This document shows, in pieces, positions 1-6,305 of a DNA stretch of 7,556 nucleotides. The DNA comes from an uncultured Clostridia bacterium (GTDB taxonomy: Bacteria > Bacillota > Clostridia > Christensenellales > UBA1242): NCBI GenBank assembly GCA_937891595.1, contig CALATF010000007.1:1-7556 (forward strand). The letters are read 5' to 3'. Every line of letters begins with the position of its first letter. Within the stretch, counting starts at the first letter, position 1. A program made the position numbers and the translations under genes. The notes beneath the pieces were generated by a model. The model worked only from the letters and a program-made list of their open reading frames with translations. It had not been told where the DNA came from and ran no database searches.

Positions 1-1
1 G

Positions 2-517
2 AGTTTGCATCTTAGCGATTATAAAGCTATTGAACGTACCTTTCAACTTATTACTCAAGTTTCAGGTAGAGCGGGTAGAAGTGATAGTGAAGGAAAGGTT
101 ATTTTGCAAACTTATTGTCCAAAACATTTTGTTTATAGGTGTGCAAGCAACTATGATTATGGCGCCTTTTTTAAAAAGGAATTAAATCTTAGGGAAACAA
201 CAAATTTTCCGCCTTTTGTAAGTATTTTAAGAATTTTGGTTTTTGGAGAACAAGAAGATAAAGTATTAAATAATTTAGAACAAATTTTTAAACAAATTAA
301 AGGTTTAAAACAGGAATATTCTAGCGACTTTGTATTTTTATCTGCTATGAAATGCCCCAAAAGGCGATTGCAAAAGAATTATAGATATCAAATATTAATG
401 CGCTTGTTTAAGAAAAATGAGCCTGAAATTGTTAGTAAGATTTATGATATATGTGATAAACTAAGGGTGAATAAAGTTTCAGTTTTTGTGGAATATGACC
501 CACAAAATTTAAGTTAA
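2..517 (+). CDS. priA: Primosomal protein N' (PriA helicase), C-terminal fragment
   Basis: PriA is the superfamily 2 DNA helicase that recognises stalled replication forks and reloads the replisome. Only the last ~171 codons are present; the 5' end lies outside the window and the frame is open from base 2. The fragment starts with an ERTFQLITQVSGRAGR stretch, which is helicase motif VI as found in PriA (QVxGRAGR). It continues into the PriA C-terminal domain, with an FFKKELNLRETTNFPPF segment matching the usual 'FYxxELxxRxxxxYPPF' pattern. The apparent internal TTG at base 5 is not a real start, because the helicase core must lie upstream. It ends 17 nt before def, an arrangement (priA-def-fmt) widely conserved in Firmicutes, and is almost certainly co-transcribed with it. 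No frameshift is seen in the visible part. Confidence 0.95.
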   Translation, partial: SLHLSDYKAIERTFQLITQVSGRAGRSDSEGKVILQTYCPKHFVYRCASNYDYGAFFKKELNLRETTNFPPFVSILRILVFGEQEDKVLNNLEQIFKQIKGLKQEYSSDFVFLSAMKCPKRRLQKNYRYQILMRLFKKNEPEIVSKIYDICDKLRVNKVSVFVEYDPQNLS

Positions 518-534
518 ATAAAAAGGAAGATAAA

Positions 535-981
535 ATGGCTATTAGAAAAATAATTACTGAAGAAAATGAAATATTAAGAAAAACATCTAAATTAGTAACA
601 AGATTTGACGAAAATTTATGGGACTTGTTAGATGATATGAAAGAAACATTAATTAAATCTACAGGGGTAGGACTTGCAGCACCACAGGTAGCTGTTTTAA
701 AAAGGGTTTTCGTTTTAATGGTTAATAATTCTTACATAGAAGTTATAAACCCAAAAATTGTTAAAACAAGTGGTACTCAAAAAGGGCCTGAAGGCTGTTT
801 AAGTATTCCTAATAAACAATATAATGTAACAAGGCCAAATAAGGTTACCATTGATTTTTTTGATAGATATGGCAATCCTATGAGCTTAACTGCTGTTGAC
901 TTTATGGCAAGGGCAATATGCCATGAAAACGACCACCTTGACGGCATTCTTTATATAGACCATGTTAATAAGAAAAATTAA
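535..981 (+). CDS. def: Peptide deformylase
   Basis: Cytosolic metalloenzyme that removes the formyl group from the N-terminal methionine of new proteins. All three family motifs are visible in the 148-residue product: motif 1 GVGLAAPQ at residues 44-51, motif 2 EGCLS at 86-90 and motif 3 HENDH at 130-134. By family knowledge C88, H130 and H134 bind the metal, and E131 is the catalytic base. HENDH in place of the more usual HExDH variants (HEYDH, HEIDH) is within family variation. Length is typical of the shorter deformylases. The ATG is preceded by AGGAAG at 524-529 with suitable spacing. It sits between priA and fmt, and its partner Fmt (which adds the formyl group to initiator tRNA) follows after 19 nt, so both halves of the formyl-methionine cycle are made together. 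Confidence 0.97.
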   Translation: MAIRKIITEENEILRKTSKLVTRFDENLWDLLDDMKETLIKSTGVGLAAPQVAVLKRVFVLMVNNSYIEVINPKIVKTSGTQKGPEGCLSIPNKQYNVTRPNKVTIDFFDRYGNPMSLTAVDFMARAICHENDHLDGILYIDHVNKKN

Positions 982-1000
982 TTTTTAGGAGAAAACATAA

Positions 1001-1951
1001 TTGAAAATAGCATTTCTTGGAACACCAGAGTTTTCTAAAATAGTACTTGAGGCTTTATATAATAGTAAACATGAAATAGTTTGTATTGTAACTAATTTAG
1101 ATAAAGAAAGTGGTAGAGGACATAAAGTTATATATTCGCCAGTAAAAACTTTTGGTTTAGAAAAAAACATACCTGTTTTACAATATAAAAAAGTTAGTCT
1201 TGAAGGGTATGACCAAATAAAAAGTTATAACCCAGATGTTTTAATTACGGCTTCATTTGGGCAATTATTAAAACAAAATATATTAGACCTTGCTAAATAT
1301 GGCGTGATAAATGTTCATACATCGCTTTTGCCAAAATATCGTGGTAGTTGCCCTATTAACTGGACTATTATGAAAGGCGAAAAAACAACAGGCGTTACAA
1401 TTATGAAAACAAATATAGGTTTGGATACTGGTGATATAATTTTATCAAAAGAACTAGATATATTTCCAGATGAAACAGCAGGGGAACTTACTTTACGTCT
1501 TGCAGAGCTTGGTAGCAGAACATTGCTTGAAGCATTAGATTTAATTGAAAATGGTACAGCAACATTTACAAAACAAAACGAAGAAATTTCTAGTTATTAT
1601 CCTATGCTAAGTAAAGACATGGCTAAAATAGATTTTAATAACTCTGCTAAGCAAATTCAAAATCTTTGTAACGGGCTAAATCCTTGGCCTATATGCTATG
1701 TTATTTTAGACGAAGATAAAAACGAAAGATTAAAGGTATATAAAGCAAAACCTTATGAAAATATTACAAATATAAATCTAAATAATTTTAATAATGGCCA
1801 AGTAGTGTTATCAAGTGCTAAAACTGGCTTAGTAGTTAAATGTGCTGATGGGCTTGTTTTACTTGATGTAATTCAAGCACCAAATAGTAAGGCGATGTCA
1901 TCAAAATGTTATTTGAATGGCAAAACTATACAAGTAGGTAAACAATTTTAA
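1001..1951 (+). CDS. fmt: Methionyl-tRNA formyltransferase
   Basis: Transfers a formyl group from 10-formyl-tetrahydrofolate to Met-tRNA(fMet) for translation initiation. The 316-residue product has the usual family length (E. coli 315). The N-terminal Rossmann-type formyltransferase domain begins MKIAFLGTPEF. The signature VINVHTSLLPKYRGSCPINW (102-121) contains the catalytic pair N104 and H106, and GLDTGDI supplies the catalytic aspartate, D142 by alignment. The rest (about 205-316) fits the C-terminal tRNA-binding domain. The start is TTG: it gives the exact expected N-terminus and has TAGGAG at 986-991 in front. The usual 'HASLLPxYRGAAPI' is slightly changed here (T for A, SC for AA), which is unlikely to affect function. 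In B. subtilis rsmB follows fmt; here rlmN follows directly after 20 nt. Confidence 0.97.
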   Translation: MKIAFLGTPEFSKIVLEALYNSKHEIVCIVTNLDKESGRGHKVIYSPVKTFGLEKNIPVLQYKKVSLEGYDQIKSYNPDVLITASFGQLLKQNILDLAKYGVINVHTSLLPKYRGSCPINWTIMKGEKTTGVTIMKTNIGLDTGDIILSKELDIFPDETAGELTLRLAELGSRTLLEALDLIENGTATFTKQNEEISSYYPMLSKDMAKIDFNNSAKQIQNLCNGLNPWPICYVILDEDKNERLKVYKAKPYENITNINLNNFNNGQVVLSSAKTGLVVKCADGLVLLDVIQAPNSKAMSSKCYLNGKTIQVGKQF

Positions 1952-1971
1952 TTTATACTTAAAGGTAAAAA

Positions 1972-3012
1972 ATGAAAGAAAGTATTTTAAGCAAAACATT
2001 TGAAGAATTAAAAGATATTTTAACAAGTTTAAATCAACCAAAATATAGGGCAGAACAAATTTATTATGAACTTCATAATGGTAAAAAACTTAGTGAAATT
2101 TCGAATATACCAAAAGATTTAAAAGAAGCATTATTAAATGAATACGAAGATAATGTTTTAGAAATTATTAAAGTTCAGAAATCAAGTGATGGAACGCATA
2201 AGTTCTTGTATAAGCTTGCGGACGGTAACCTTATTGAAGGTGTTTTAATGAATTATAAGTTTGGTTATACGCTATGTGTTTCAAGCCAAGTTGGTTGCCG
2301 TATGGGATGCAAGTTTTGTGCTTCTGGCTTGGACGGCTTGGTAAGAAATTTACAAGCAGGTGAAATTATAGGTCAAGTAATTGTTGCTAATAAATATCTT
2401 GAAGGTAGCATCAAGGAACGTAAAGTTACAAACATTGTTCTTATGGGAAGTGGTGAACCTTTAGATAATTATGATAATGTTTTAAAGTTTTTTAATATTG
2501 CAACAAATAAATTTGGGTTGTATTATTCTGAAAGAAACATATCTATTAGTACGTGTGGTTTAGTTCCTAATATAATAAAACTTGCAGATAGCGGGTATAA
2601 AATTAATTTGTGTTTATCGTTACATGCGAGTAATGACCAAGTAAGGCATGAAGTAATGCCTGTTTCAAAGGGGTTTACAATTAAACAGTTAATGGATGCT
2701 TGCAAGTATTATTTTGAAAAAACTAATAGAAGAATATTATTTGAGTATATTTTAATTGCTGGCATTAATAGTAGCAAAGAACATGCTTTGGAACTAGCAA
2801 AACTTATAAAAGGTATGAATTGTATTGTTAACCTTATTAATTTAAATGAAGTTAAAGAAAATAATTTAAAAAGATGTGACGAAAAAACACAAAAAATATT
2901 TGCTGAAACTTTAAAAGAAAAGGGCATAAATGTAACAACAAGACGTAGCCTTGGTAATGATATAGATGGCGCATGTGGTCAACTTAGAAGAAGATATATT
3001 AAAGAAAATTAG
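1972..3012 (+). CDS. rlmN: Dual-specificity 23S rRNA/tRNA adenine-C2 methyltransferase RlmN (radical SAM)
   Basis: RlmN methylates C2 of A2503 in 23S rRNA and of A37 in some tRNAs by a radical SAM mechanism with a methyl-cysteine intermediate. The 346-residue protein shows the CxxxCxxC cluster motif at C109, C113 and C116, which binds the 4Fe-4S cluster. It also has the resolving cysteine region LCVSSQVGC (C102) and the C-terminal GNDIDGACGQL segment with C335, equivalent to the methyl-carrying cysteine of the family. The SAM-contacting stretch reads MGSGEPLDN, where MGMGEPLDN is more common. The N-terminal ~90 residues match the accessory substrate-binding domain. The presence of both C102 and C335 argues for a methyltransferase rather than another radical SAM enzyme. 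The homologue Cfr (A2503 C8 methylation, resistance) is less likely given the RlmN-type context. Start ATG has AAAGGT at 1961-1966. Confidence 0.95.
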   Translation: MKESILSKTFEELKDILTSLNQPKYRAEQIYYELHNGKKLSEISNIPKDLKEALLNEYEDNVLEIIKVQKSSDGTHKFLYKLADGNLIEGVLMNYKFGYTLCVSSQVGCRMGCKFCASGLDGLVRNLQAGEIIGQVIVANKYLEGSIKERKVTNIVLMGSGEPLDNYDNVLKFFNIATNKFGLYYSERNISISTCGLVPNIIKLADSGYKINLCLSLHASNDQVRHEVMPVSKGFTIKQLMDACKYYFEKTNRRILFEYILIAGINSSKEHALELAKLIKGMNCIVNLINLNEVKENNLKRCDEKTQKIFAETLKEKGINVTTRRSLGNDIDGACGQLRRRYIKEN

Positions 3013-3031
3013 TTAATTAAAGGATTTTTTT

Positions 3032-3694
3032 ATGGATATAAAAATAAGTGCTTCAACAAATCCACCAAAAATAAGCGAATTAAATGATTATATTATGAAA
3101 TTAAATGAAACAGATGTTGATTATATTCACTGTGATGTTATGGACGGTCACTTTGTTAAAGCTAAAACTTTTGGGGCTAAAAAGGTTGCACAAATTAAGG
3201 CTATTACCTCTAAGCCTTTGGATGTACATCTTATGGTTAAAAGGCCTCAAAACAAAATTAAAAAATATGCTAAAGCGGGTGCTGAAATAATAACCATTCA
3301 TTATGAATCTCTAAAAAACAAAAAAAAGATTATAAATATTTTACAAAACATCAAAAAAGAAGGTGCGTTTGCAGGACTAAGTTTTAACCCAACAACCTCT
3401 GTTTTAGAGATTTTGCCTTATATTTATTTTTGCGATATGTTGCTTGTAATGAGTGTTATTCCTGGGAAAAGTGGGCAAGAATTCATGCCAGAAACATATG
3501 TAAGGCTTGAAACAATTAATAAGTTCCTAAAAAAGCAAAAAATGGATGTTGTCGTTGAGGTTGACGGTGGGGTAAATGACAAGAATATAGCAAACTTAAT
3601 AGAAAAGAAAGTAGATAGTGTTGTTATGGGAAACTTTCTATATAAAGCAAAAAATTTAAAAAATACTGTAAAAAAATTAAAAGAAATTAAATAG
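3032..3694 (+). CDS. rpe: Ribulose-phosphate 3-epimerase-like protein (divergent)
   Basis: TIM-barrel enzyme expected to interconvert ribulose 5-phosphate and xylulose 5-phosphate in the pentose phosphate pathway. The 220-residue length is normal. The active-site framework is intact: HCDVMDGHFV (33-42, with H33 and D35), DVHLMV (64-69, with H66) and VEVDGGV (175-181, with D178) supply the metal ligands and the two acid/base aspartates. Three parts differ from ordinary Rpe: the first strand reads SASTNPP instead of the usual 'APSILSAD', the phosphate loop reads VIPGKSGQ (143-149) instead of 'VNPGFGGQ', and the second phosphate-binding segment reads MGNFLY instead of 'AGSAIF'. It could therefore be an Rpe with changed affinity or an epimerase for a related sugar phosphate. 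The genomic slot (upstream of spoVM and asp23) is that of rpe. ATG is preceded by AAAGGA at 3019-3024. Confidence 0.82.
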   Translation: MDIKISASTNPPKISELNDYIMKLNETDVDYIHCDVMDGHFVKAKTFGAKKVAQIKAITSKPLDVHLMVKRPQNKIKKYAKAGAEIITIHYESLKNKKKIINILQNIKKEGAFAGLSFNPTTSVLEILPYIYFCDMLLVMSVIPGKSGQEFMPETYVRLETINKFLKKQKMDVVVEVDGGVNDKNIANLIEKKVDSVVMGNFLYKAKNLKNTVKKLKEIK

Positions 3695-3695
3695 T

Positions 3696-3727
3696 TTGTC
3701 ACTTTTTAAAAGCATTTTCATATAATA
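3696..3727 (+). promoter_or_regulatory. Candidate promoter for the SpoVM-like gene
   Basis: Just after the rpe stop codon, CATATAATA at 3719-3727 fits the sigma-K -10 consensus CATAnnnTA exactly and also resembles a sigma-E -10. An AC at 3701-3702 lies 16 nt upstream, which fits a sigma-K -35. The same bases can be read as a sigma-A promoter: TTGTCA (3696-3701), a long 19-nt spacer, and a perfect TATAAT (3721-3726). Sequence alone does not decide between a mother-cell sporulation sigma factor and sigma-A. The location, about 30 nt before the start codon, supports a promoter of some kind. In B. subtilis spoVM is transcribed by sigma-E. Confidence 0.45.
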
Positions 3728-3757
3728 CTAAAAATTATTATTTAGGGAGAGTTATAT

Positions 3758-3844
3758 ATGAAAATTGTTTGTTTTAAAGCTCCAAAATATTTATCCTTTT
3801 TATTTAAAATTGTTTTAAAAAAGCATTATATCAAGTTAAACTAA
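3758..3844 (+). CDS. spoVM: SpoVM-like 28-residue sporulation peptide
   Basis: SpoVM is a tiny amphipathic helix that binds the convex outer forespore membrane and anchors the SpoIVA spore-coat basement layer. This frame encodes 28 residues beginning MKIVCFKAPKYLSFLF. It aligns gap-free with B. subtilis SpoVM (recalled as starting MKFYTIKLPKFLGGIV): M1, K2, K7, P9, K10, L12 and L20 are identical, and position 17 is K for R. P9, important for SpoVM membrane localisation, is kept. The ATG has AGGGAG at 3744-3749, 8 nt upstream, one of the best ribosome-binding sites in the window. Order rpe - this peptide - asp23 - fakA matches B. subtilis, where spoVM lies between the rpe/thiN end and yloU-yloV. 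A terminator follows after 29 nt. Odd points: A8 for L, no glycines at 13-14, and a longer polar tail. It could be a degenerate relic in a non-sporulating descendant. Confidence 0.78.
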   Translation: MKIVCFKAPKYLSFLFKIVLKKHYIKLN

Positions 3845-3873
3845 GTTGTATTTAAAGTAAAATTGTAATTATT

Positions 3874-3906
3874 AAAAAGAGTTATTTTAACTCTTTTTTT
3901 GTTTTT
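3874..3906 (+). terminator. Rho-independent terminator after the SpoVM-like gene
   Basis: An 11-bp perfect stem pairs AAAAAGAGTTA (3874-3884) with TAACTCTTTTT (3888-3898) around a 3-nt loop. The T run continues to 3900 and resumes after one G. It closes the priA-def-fmt-rlmN-rpe-spoVM block and separates it from the asp23 promoter. The stem is AT-rich at its base, so the GAGTTA/TAACTC core carries most of the stability. Confidence 0.85.
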
Positions 3907-3943
3907 ATTAGTTAATTTATGAAAAAAAGTTTTAAATATTTGC

Positions 3944-3975
3944 TTGATTAATAAATATAAATGTTGTAATATAAT
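3944..3975 (+). promoter_or_regulatory. Candidate sigma-A promoter for asp23
   Basis: TTGATT (3944-3949) and TAATAT (3967-3972) are separated by 17 nt; an overlapping perfect TATAAT lies at 3970-3975 with a 20-nt spacer. It falls between the terminator and the asp23 ribosome-binding site, where a new promoter is required. The leader to the start codon is about 45 nt and no riboswitch-like structure is evident in it. Confidence 0.5.
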
Positions 3976-4025
3976 ATCCGTAGTGTGAGAAAAGTCTATC
4001 TTTATTACACATTAAAAGGAAAATT

Positions 4026-4376
4026 ATGTCAGTTAAAACTTCAAATGCATTTGGTGATATTACTATAGATAACAATGCAATAGCTGTTGTTGCAGGTTAT
4101 AATGCTTTAGAGTGTTATGGTGTTGTAGACCTTGTAGCAAGAAATGCTAAGGAAAGTTTTAATGAATTATTTAAAAGCAAATCCCTTACACGTGGCGTAA
4201 GTATAACTAGTGTGGGCAATCGTATTACTGTTGATTTAAATGTTATATTAAAATATGGTGTTTCTATAAATGCTGTAGCTCAAAGTATTAAAAGCACTAT
4301 AAAGTATAGTGTTGAAAAATTTACAGGTATGATTGTTGATGCTGTTAATATTAAAGTTATCGGCGTAAGGGTTTAA
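4026..4376 (+). CDS. Asp23/Gls24 family envelope stress response protein (YloU-like)
   Basis: Small protein of the Asp23/Gls24 (DUF322, PF03780) family. Members are abundant, lie at the membrane and are linked to cell-envelope or alkaline stress; their exact biochemical role is unknown. The 116-residue product shows the family pattern: an N-terminal strand FGDITIDNNAIAVVAGYNALECYGVVDL, a middle segment around GVSITSVGNRITVDLNVILKYG, and a C-terminal helix and strand ending in VDAVNIKVIGVRV. There is no signal peptide or membrane span. ATG follows AAAGGA (4015-4020) with 5-nt spacing. It lies directly before fakA, the yloU-yloV pairing of Firmicutes, and in that context YloU is the closest named relative. 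In B. subtilis rpmB (L28) is found next to yloU; it is absent here. Confidence 0.9.
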   Translation: MSVKTSNAFGDITIDNNAIAVVAGYNALECYGVVDLVARNAKESFNELFKSKSLTRGVSITSVGNRITVDLNVILKYGVSINAVAQSIKSTIKYSVEKFTGMIVDAVNIKVIGVRV

Positions 4377-4442
4377 TTATATATAAGCTTAAAAATTTGG
4401 CTTGCCCTGAAAAACAAGGGTGTTTTATTATTGTATATTATC

Positions 4443-4460
4443 TAGTTAATTAAATAACTA
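4443..4460. repeat. 18-bp palindrome upstream of fakA
   Basis: TAGTTA (4443-4448) and TAACTA (4455-4460) form perfect 6-bp inverted arms around AATTAAA's central six bases (4449-4454, ATTAAA read in place). It lies 14 nt before the GGAGGA ribosome-binding site of fakA. It could be an operator or a weak mRNA hairpin. No regulator is encoded nearby, and in such AT-rich DNA chance is a real alternative. Confidence 0.35.
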
Positions 4461-4488
4461 ATTGAAACTTATGCGGAGGAAAATAAAA

Positions 4489-6126
4489 TTGCAGAAAACA
4501 ATTAATGGAGCAATGTTTAGAAAAATGATTTTAGCAGCTTCTAACTTGCTTGACGAAAATAGAAAATATGTAGATTCACTTAACGTGTTCCCAGTTCCAG
4601 ATGGTGATACTGGTACAAATATGAACTTAACTTTTAAGTCTGCTACAAGGGAAGTTAACGAATGTGTTAATAATAATTTTGATTCTCTTGGTGAAGCAGT
4701 AGCTAAAGGTGCACTAAGAGGGGCTAGGGGTAACTCGGGCGTTATTCTTTCTCAAATATTAAAGGGTATGTCTACAATTCTTGTTCAGTATACAGAACTT
4801 AAAACAAAAGACTTTGCTAAAGCTATGAAAGAGGGCGCCGACATTGCTTATAAAGCGGTTACAAAACCTAAAGAAGGTACTATATTAACTGTTATAAGAG
4901 TAATGGCTGAAGAAGCTTTAAACATAAGCAAAAAGACATCTGACTTCGAAGTTTTCTTTAAAGAAGTTTTGGATAAGGGCGAAGAAATTTTAATGCAAAC
5001 ACCTGAAATGTTGCCTGTTCTTAAAAAAGCTGGTGTTGTTGATGCTGGTGGTAGAGGATTGTTGATTATCTTCTCAGGTTTCTATAAAGCTTTAATGAAT
5101 GATGATTCTATTAGTTTTGATTATCTTGATGCTGCTACGGCTTATGAAAAAGATAAAGAATTCCATGCAAATTTAGTAGACCTTGCTGAAATTCAATTCG
5201 GTTATTGTACTGAATATATGGTTATTAATATGCACAAAAAGACAACTCAAAGTGATATTGATAAGCTTAGAGAAAGACTTTGTGAAATAGGTGATTCTGT
5301 TATTTGCATAGGCGACCTTAGTCTTGTTAAAGTTCACGTTCATACTAACGAACCAAATAAAGCTTTAGGTTATGCTCTTGAACTTGGTGAAATTACTAAT
5401 GTCAAAATAGAAAACATGTTAGAACAAAATAGGGAACTTCTTAAAGCTCAATCTAAACAAGAACCTAAAAAACCTATGGGAATTGTTTCTGTTGCTGCTG
5501 GCGAAGGTTTCAGCTTGTTATTTAAAGATTTAACTGTTGATTATATCATTGAGGGTGGGCAAACAATGAACCCTAGCGCTAATGATATAGCCGAAGCAGT
5601 TAATAAGGTTAATGCAGATACTGTTTTTGTTTTACCTAATAATAAAAATATTATTTTAGCTGCAGAACAAGCACAAGCGCTAACTAAGAAAACTGTAGTT
5701 GTTATTCCTACACGTAGTGTGCCAGAAGGTATTTCAGCTTGTTTAGCTTTTAATCCGGAAGAAAGTGTTAATGAAAATGCTGATGCTATGAAAGCTTCAA
5801 TGCAAAGTGTTAAAACGGGTAGCGTAACTTATGCTGTAAGAGATACTCATATTGATGATTTTGATTTAAGCGTTGGAGAAATTATAGGTCTTGATAATAG
5901 TACAATACTTGCTAAAGGTAAGGAAATTCCTAGCACTGTTACTGACCTTGTTGCAAAACTTATAGATGAAAACACAGTTAATGTTACAATGTTCTATGGA
6001 AAAGAAGTGACTGAAGAAGATGCAATTAAACTTCAAGAAAGCTTACAAAAAGAATACCCAGATTGTGAATTCAATGCAGTATTTGGTGGACAACCAGTAT
6101 ATTACTATATTTTATCTATTGAATAA
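4489..6126 (+). CDS. fakA: Fatty acid kinase catalytic subunit FakA (YloV/DAK2 family)
   Basis: FakA phosphorylates fatty acids held by a FakB (DegV-family) carrier, feeding exogenous fatty acids into phospholipid synthesis. The N-terminal DAK2-type kinase domain (about 1-200) has the Mg-ATP motif PDGDTGTN (37-44, with D38 and D40), GARGNSG (78-84) and VDAGGRG (184-190). A middle domain carries FGYC (C240) and VHVHTNEP (H283, H285), residues that correspond to a metal site reported in FakA. The C-terminal domain (about 320-545) is the FakB-interacting region. The start chosen is TTG at 4489: GGAGGA (4475-4480) lies 8 nt upstream, and the protein then begins like its relatives. The TTG at 4462 would put the ribosome-binding site inside the gene. 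Length is 545 residues, normal for the family. No fakB is in the window. It may be co-transcribed with asp23 112 nt upstream. Confidence 0.95.
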   Translation: MQKTINGAMFRKMILAASNLLDENRKYVDSLNVFPVPDGDTGTNMNLTFKSATREVNECVNNNFDSLGEAVAKGALRGARGNSGVILSQILKGMSTILVQYTELKTKDFAKAMKEGADIAYKAVTKPKEGTILTVIRVMAEEALNISKKTSDFEVFFKEVLDKGEEILMQTPEMLPVLKKAGVVDAGGRGLLIIFSGFYKALMNDDSISFDYLDAATAYEKDKEFHANLVDLAEIQFGYCTEYMVINMHKKTTQSDIDKLRERLCEIGDSVICIGDLSLVKVHVHTNEPNKALGYALELGEITNVKIENMLEQNRELLKAQSKQEPKKPMGIVSVAAGEGFSLLFKDLTVDYIIEGGQTMNPSANDIAEAVNKVNADTVFVLPNNKNIILAAEQAQALTKKTVVVIPTRSVPEGISACLAFNPEESVNENADAMKASMQSVKTGSVTYAVRDTHIDDFDLSVGEIIGLDNSTILAKGKEIPSTVTDLVAKLIDENTVNVTMFYGKEVTEEDAIKLQESLQKEYPDCEFNAVFGGQPVYYYILSIE

Positions 6127-6131
6127 AAATT

Positions 6132-6160
6132 AAAAACCTAGAATAAATCTAGGTTTTTTT
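6132..6160 (+). terminator. Rho-independent terminator after fakA
   Basis: AAAAACCTAGA (6132-6142) pairs perfectly with TCTAGGTTTTT (6148-6158) around a 5-nt loop, and the run of seven T ends at 6160. It starts 5 nt after the fakA stop, ending the asp23-fakA transcript and insulating dnaG. Confidence 0.9.
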
Positions 6161-6191
6161 ATTTATAAAATGTAGTTATTTGTACATTTTC

Positions 6192-6222
6192 TTTTTATTT
6201 TTAAAAAAATTAAAAATAAAAA
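6192..6222. repeat. A/T-only inverted repeat upstream of the dnaG promoter
   Basis: TTTTTATTTTTAA (6192-6204) and TTAAAAATAAAAA (6210-6222) are perfect 13-bp inverted arms around five A. It lies directly upstream of the putative -35 at 6229, where A- and T-tracts could act as an UP element for RNA polymerase or as a bent region. A hairpin of pure A-T pairs is weak, and low sequence complexity could produce it by chance. Confidence 0.4.
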
Positions 6223-6228
6223 AGGAAA

Positions 6229-6256
6229 TTGACTTTATGTATAGTATATATAGATT
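6229..6256 (+). promoter_or_regulatory. Candidate sigma-A promoter for dnaG
   Basis: TTGACT (6229-6234, five of six matches to the -35 consensus) is followed after 16 nt by TAGATT (6251-6256, four of six). It is the best promoter-like pair between the fakA terminator and dnaG, leaving a leader of about 45 nt. Alternative TATATA/TATAGA hexamers close by have spacers that are too short. Confidence 0.45.
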
Positions 6257-6305
6257 AGTAATCGTTTTATAAATTAGTATTAAACATTTGGAGTGATGAG
6301 GCATT

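Noticed and set aside
3105..3290. 61-residue forward frame within rpe, and several minus-strand frames under def, fmt, rlmN and rpe
   Set aside because: All are overlapped by genes with clear family motifs, have biased low-complexity composition and no ribosome-binding site; they are shadows.
4401..4434. Terminator between asp23 and fakA (CCCT/AGGG hairpin then TGTTTTATTATT)
   Set aside because: The stem has only four Watson-Crick pairs with an 8-nt loop and the T run is short and interrupted; too weak to call.
4462..4488. Upstream TTG as the fakA start, adding nine residues
   Set aside because: The GGAGGA site at 4475-4480 would then be inside the gene. The TTG at 4489 has ideal spacing from it and gives the family's usual N-terminus, placing D38 and D40 as in characterised FakA.
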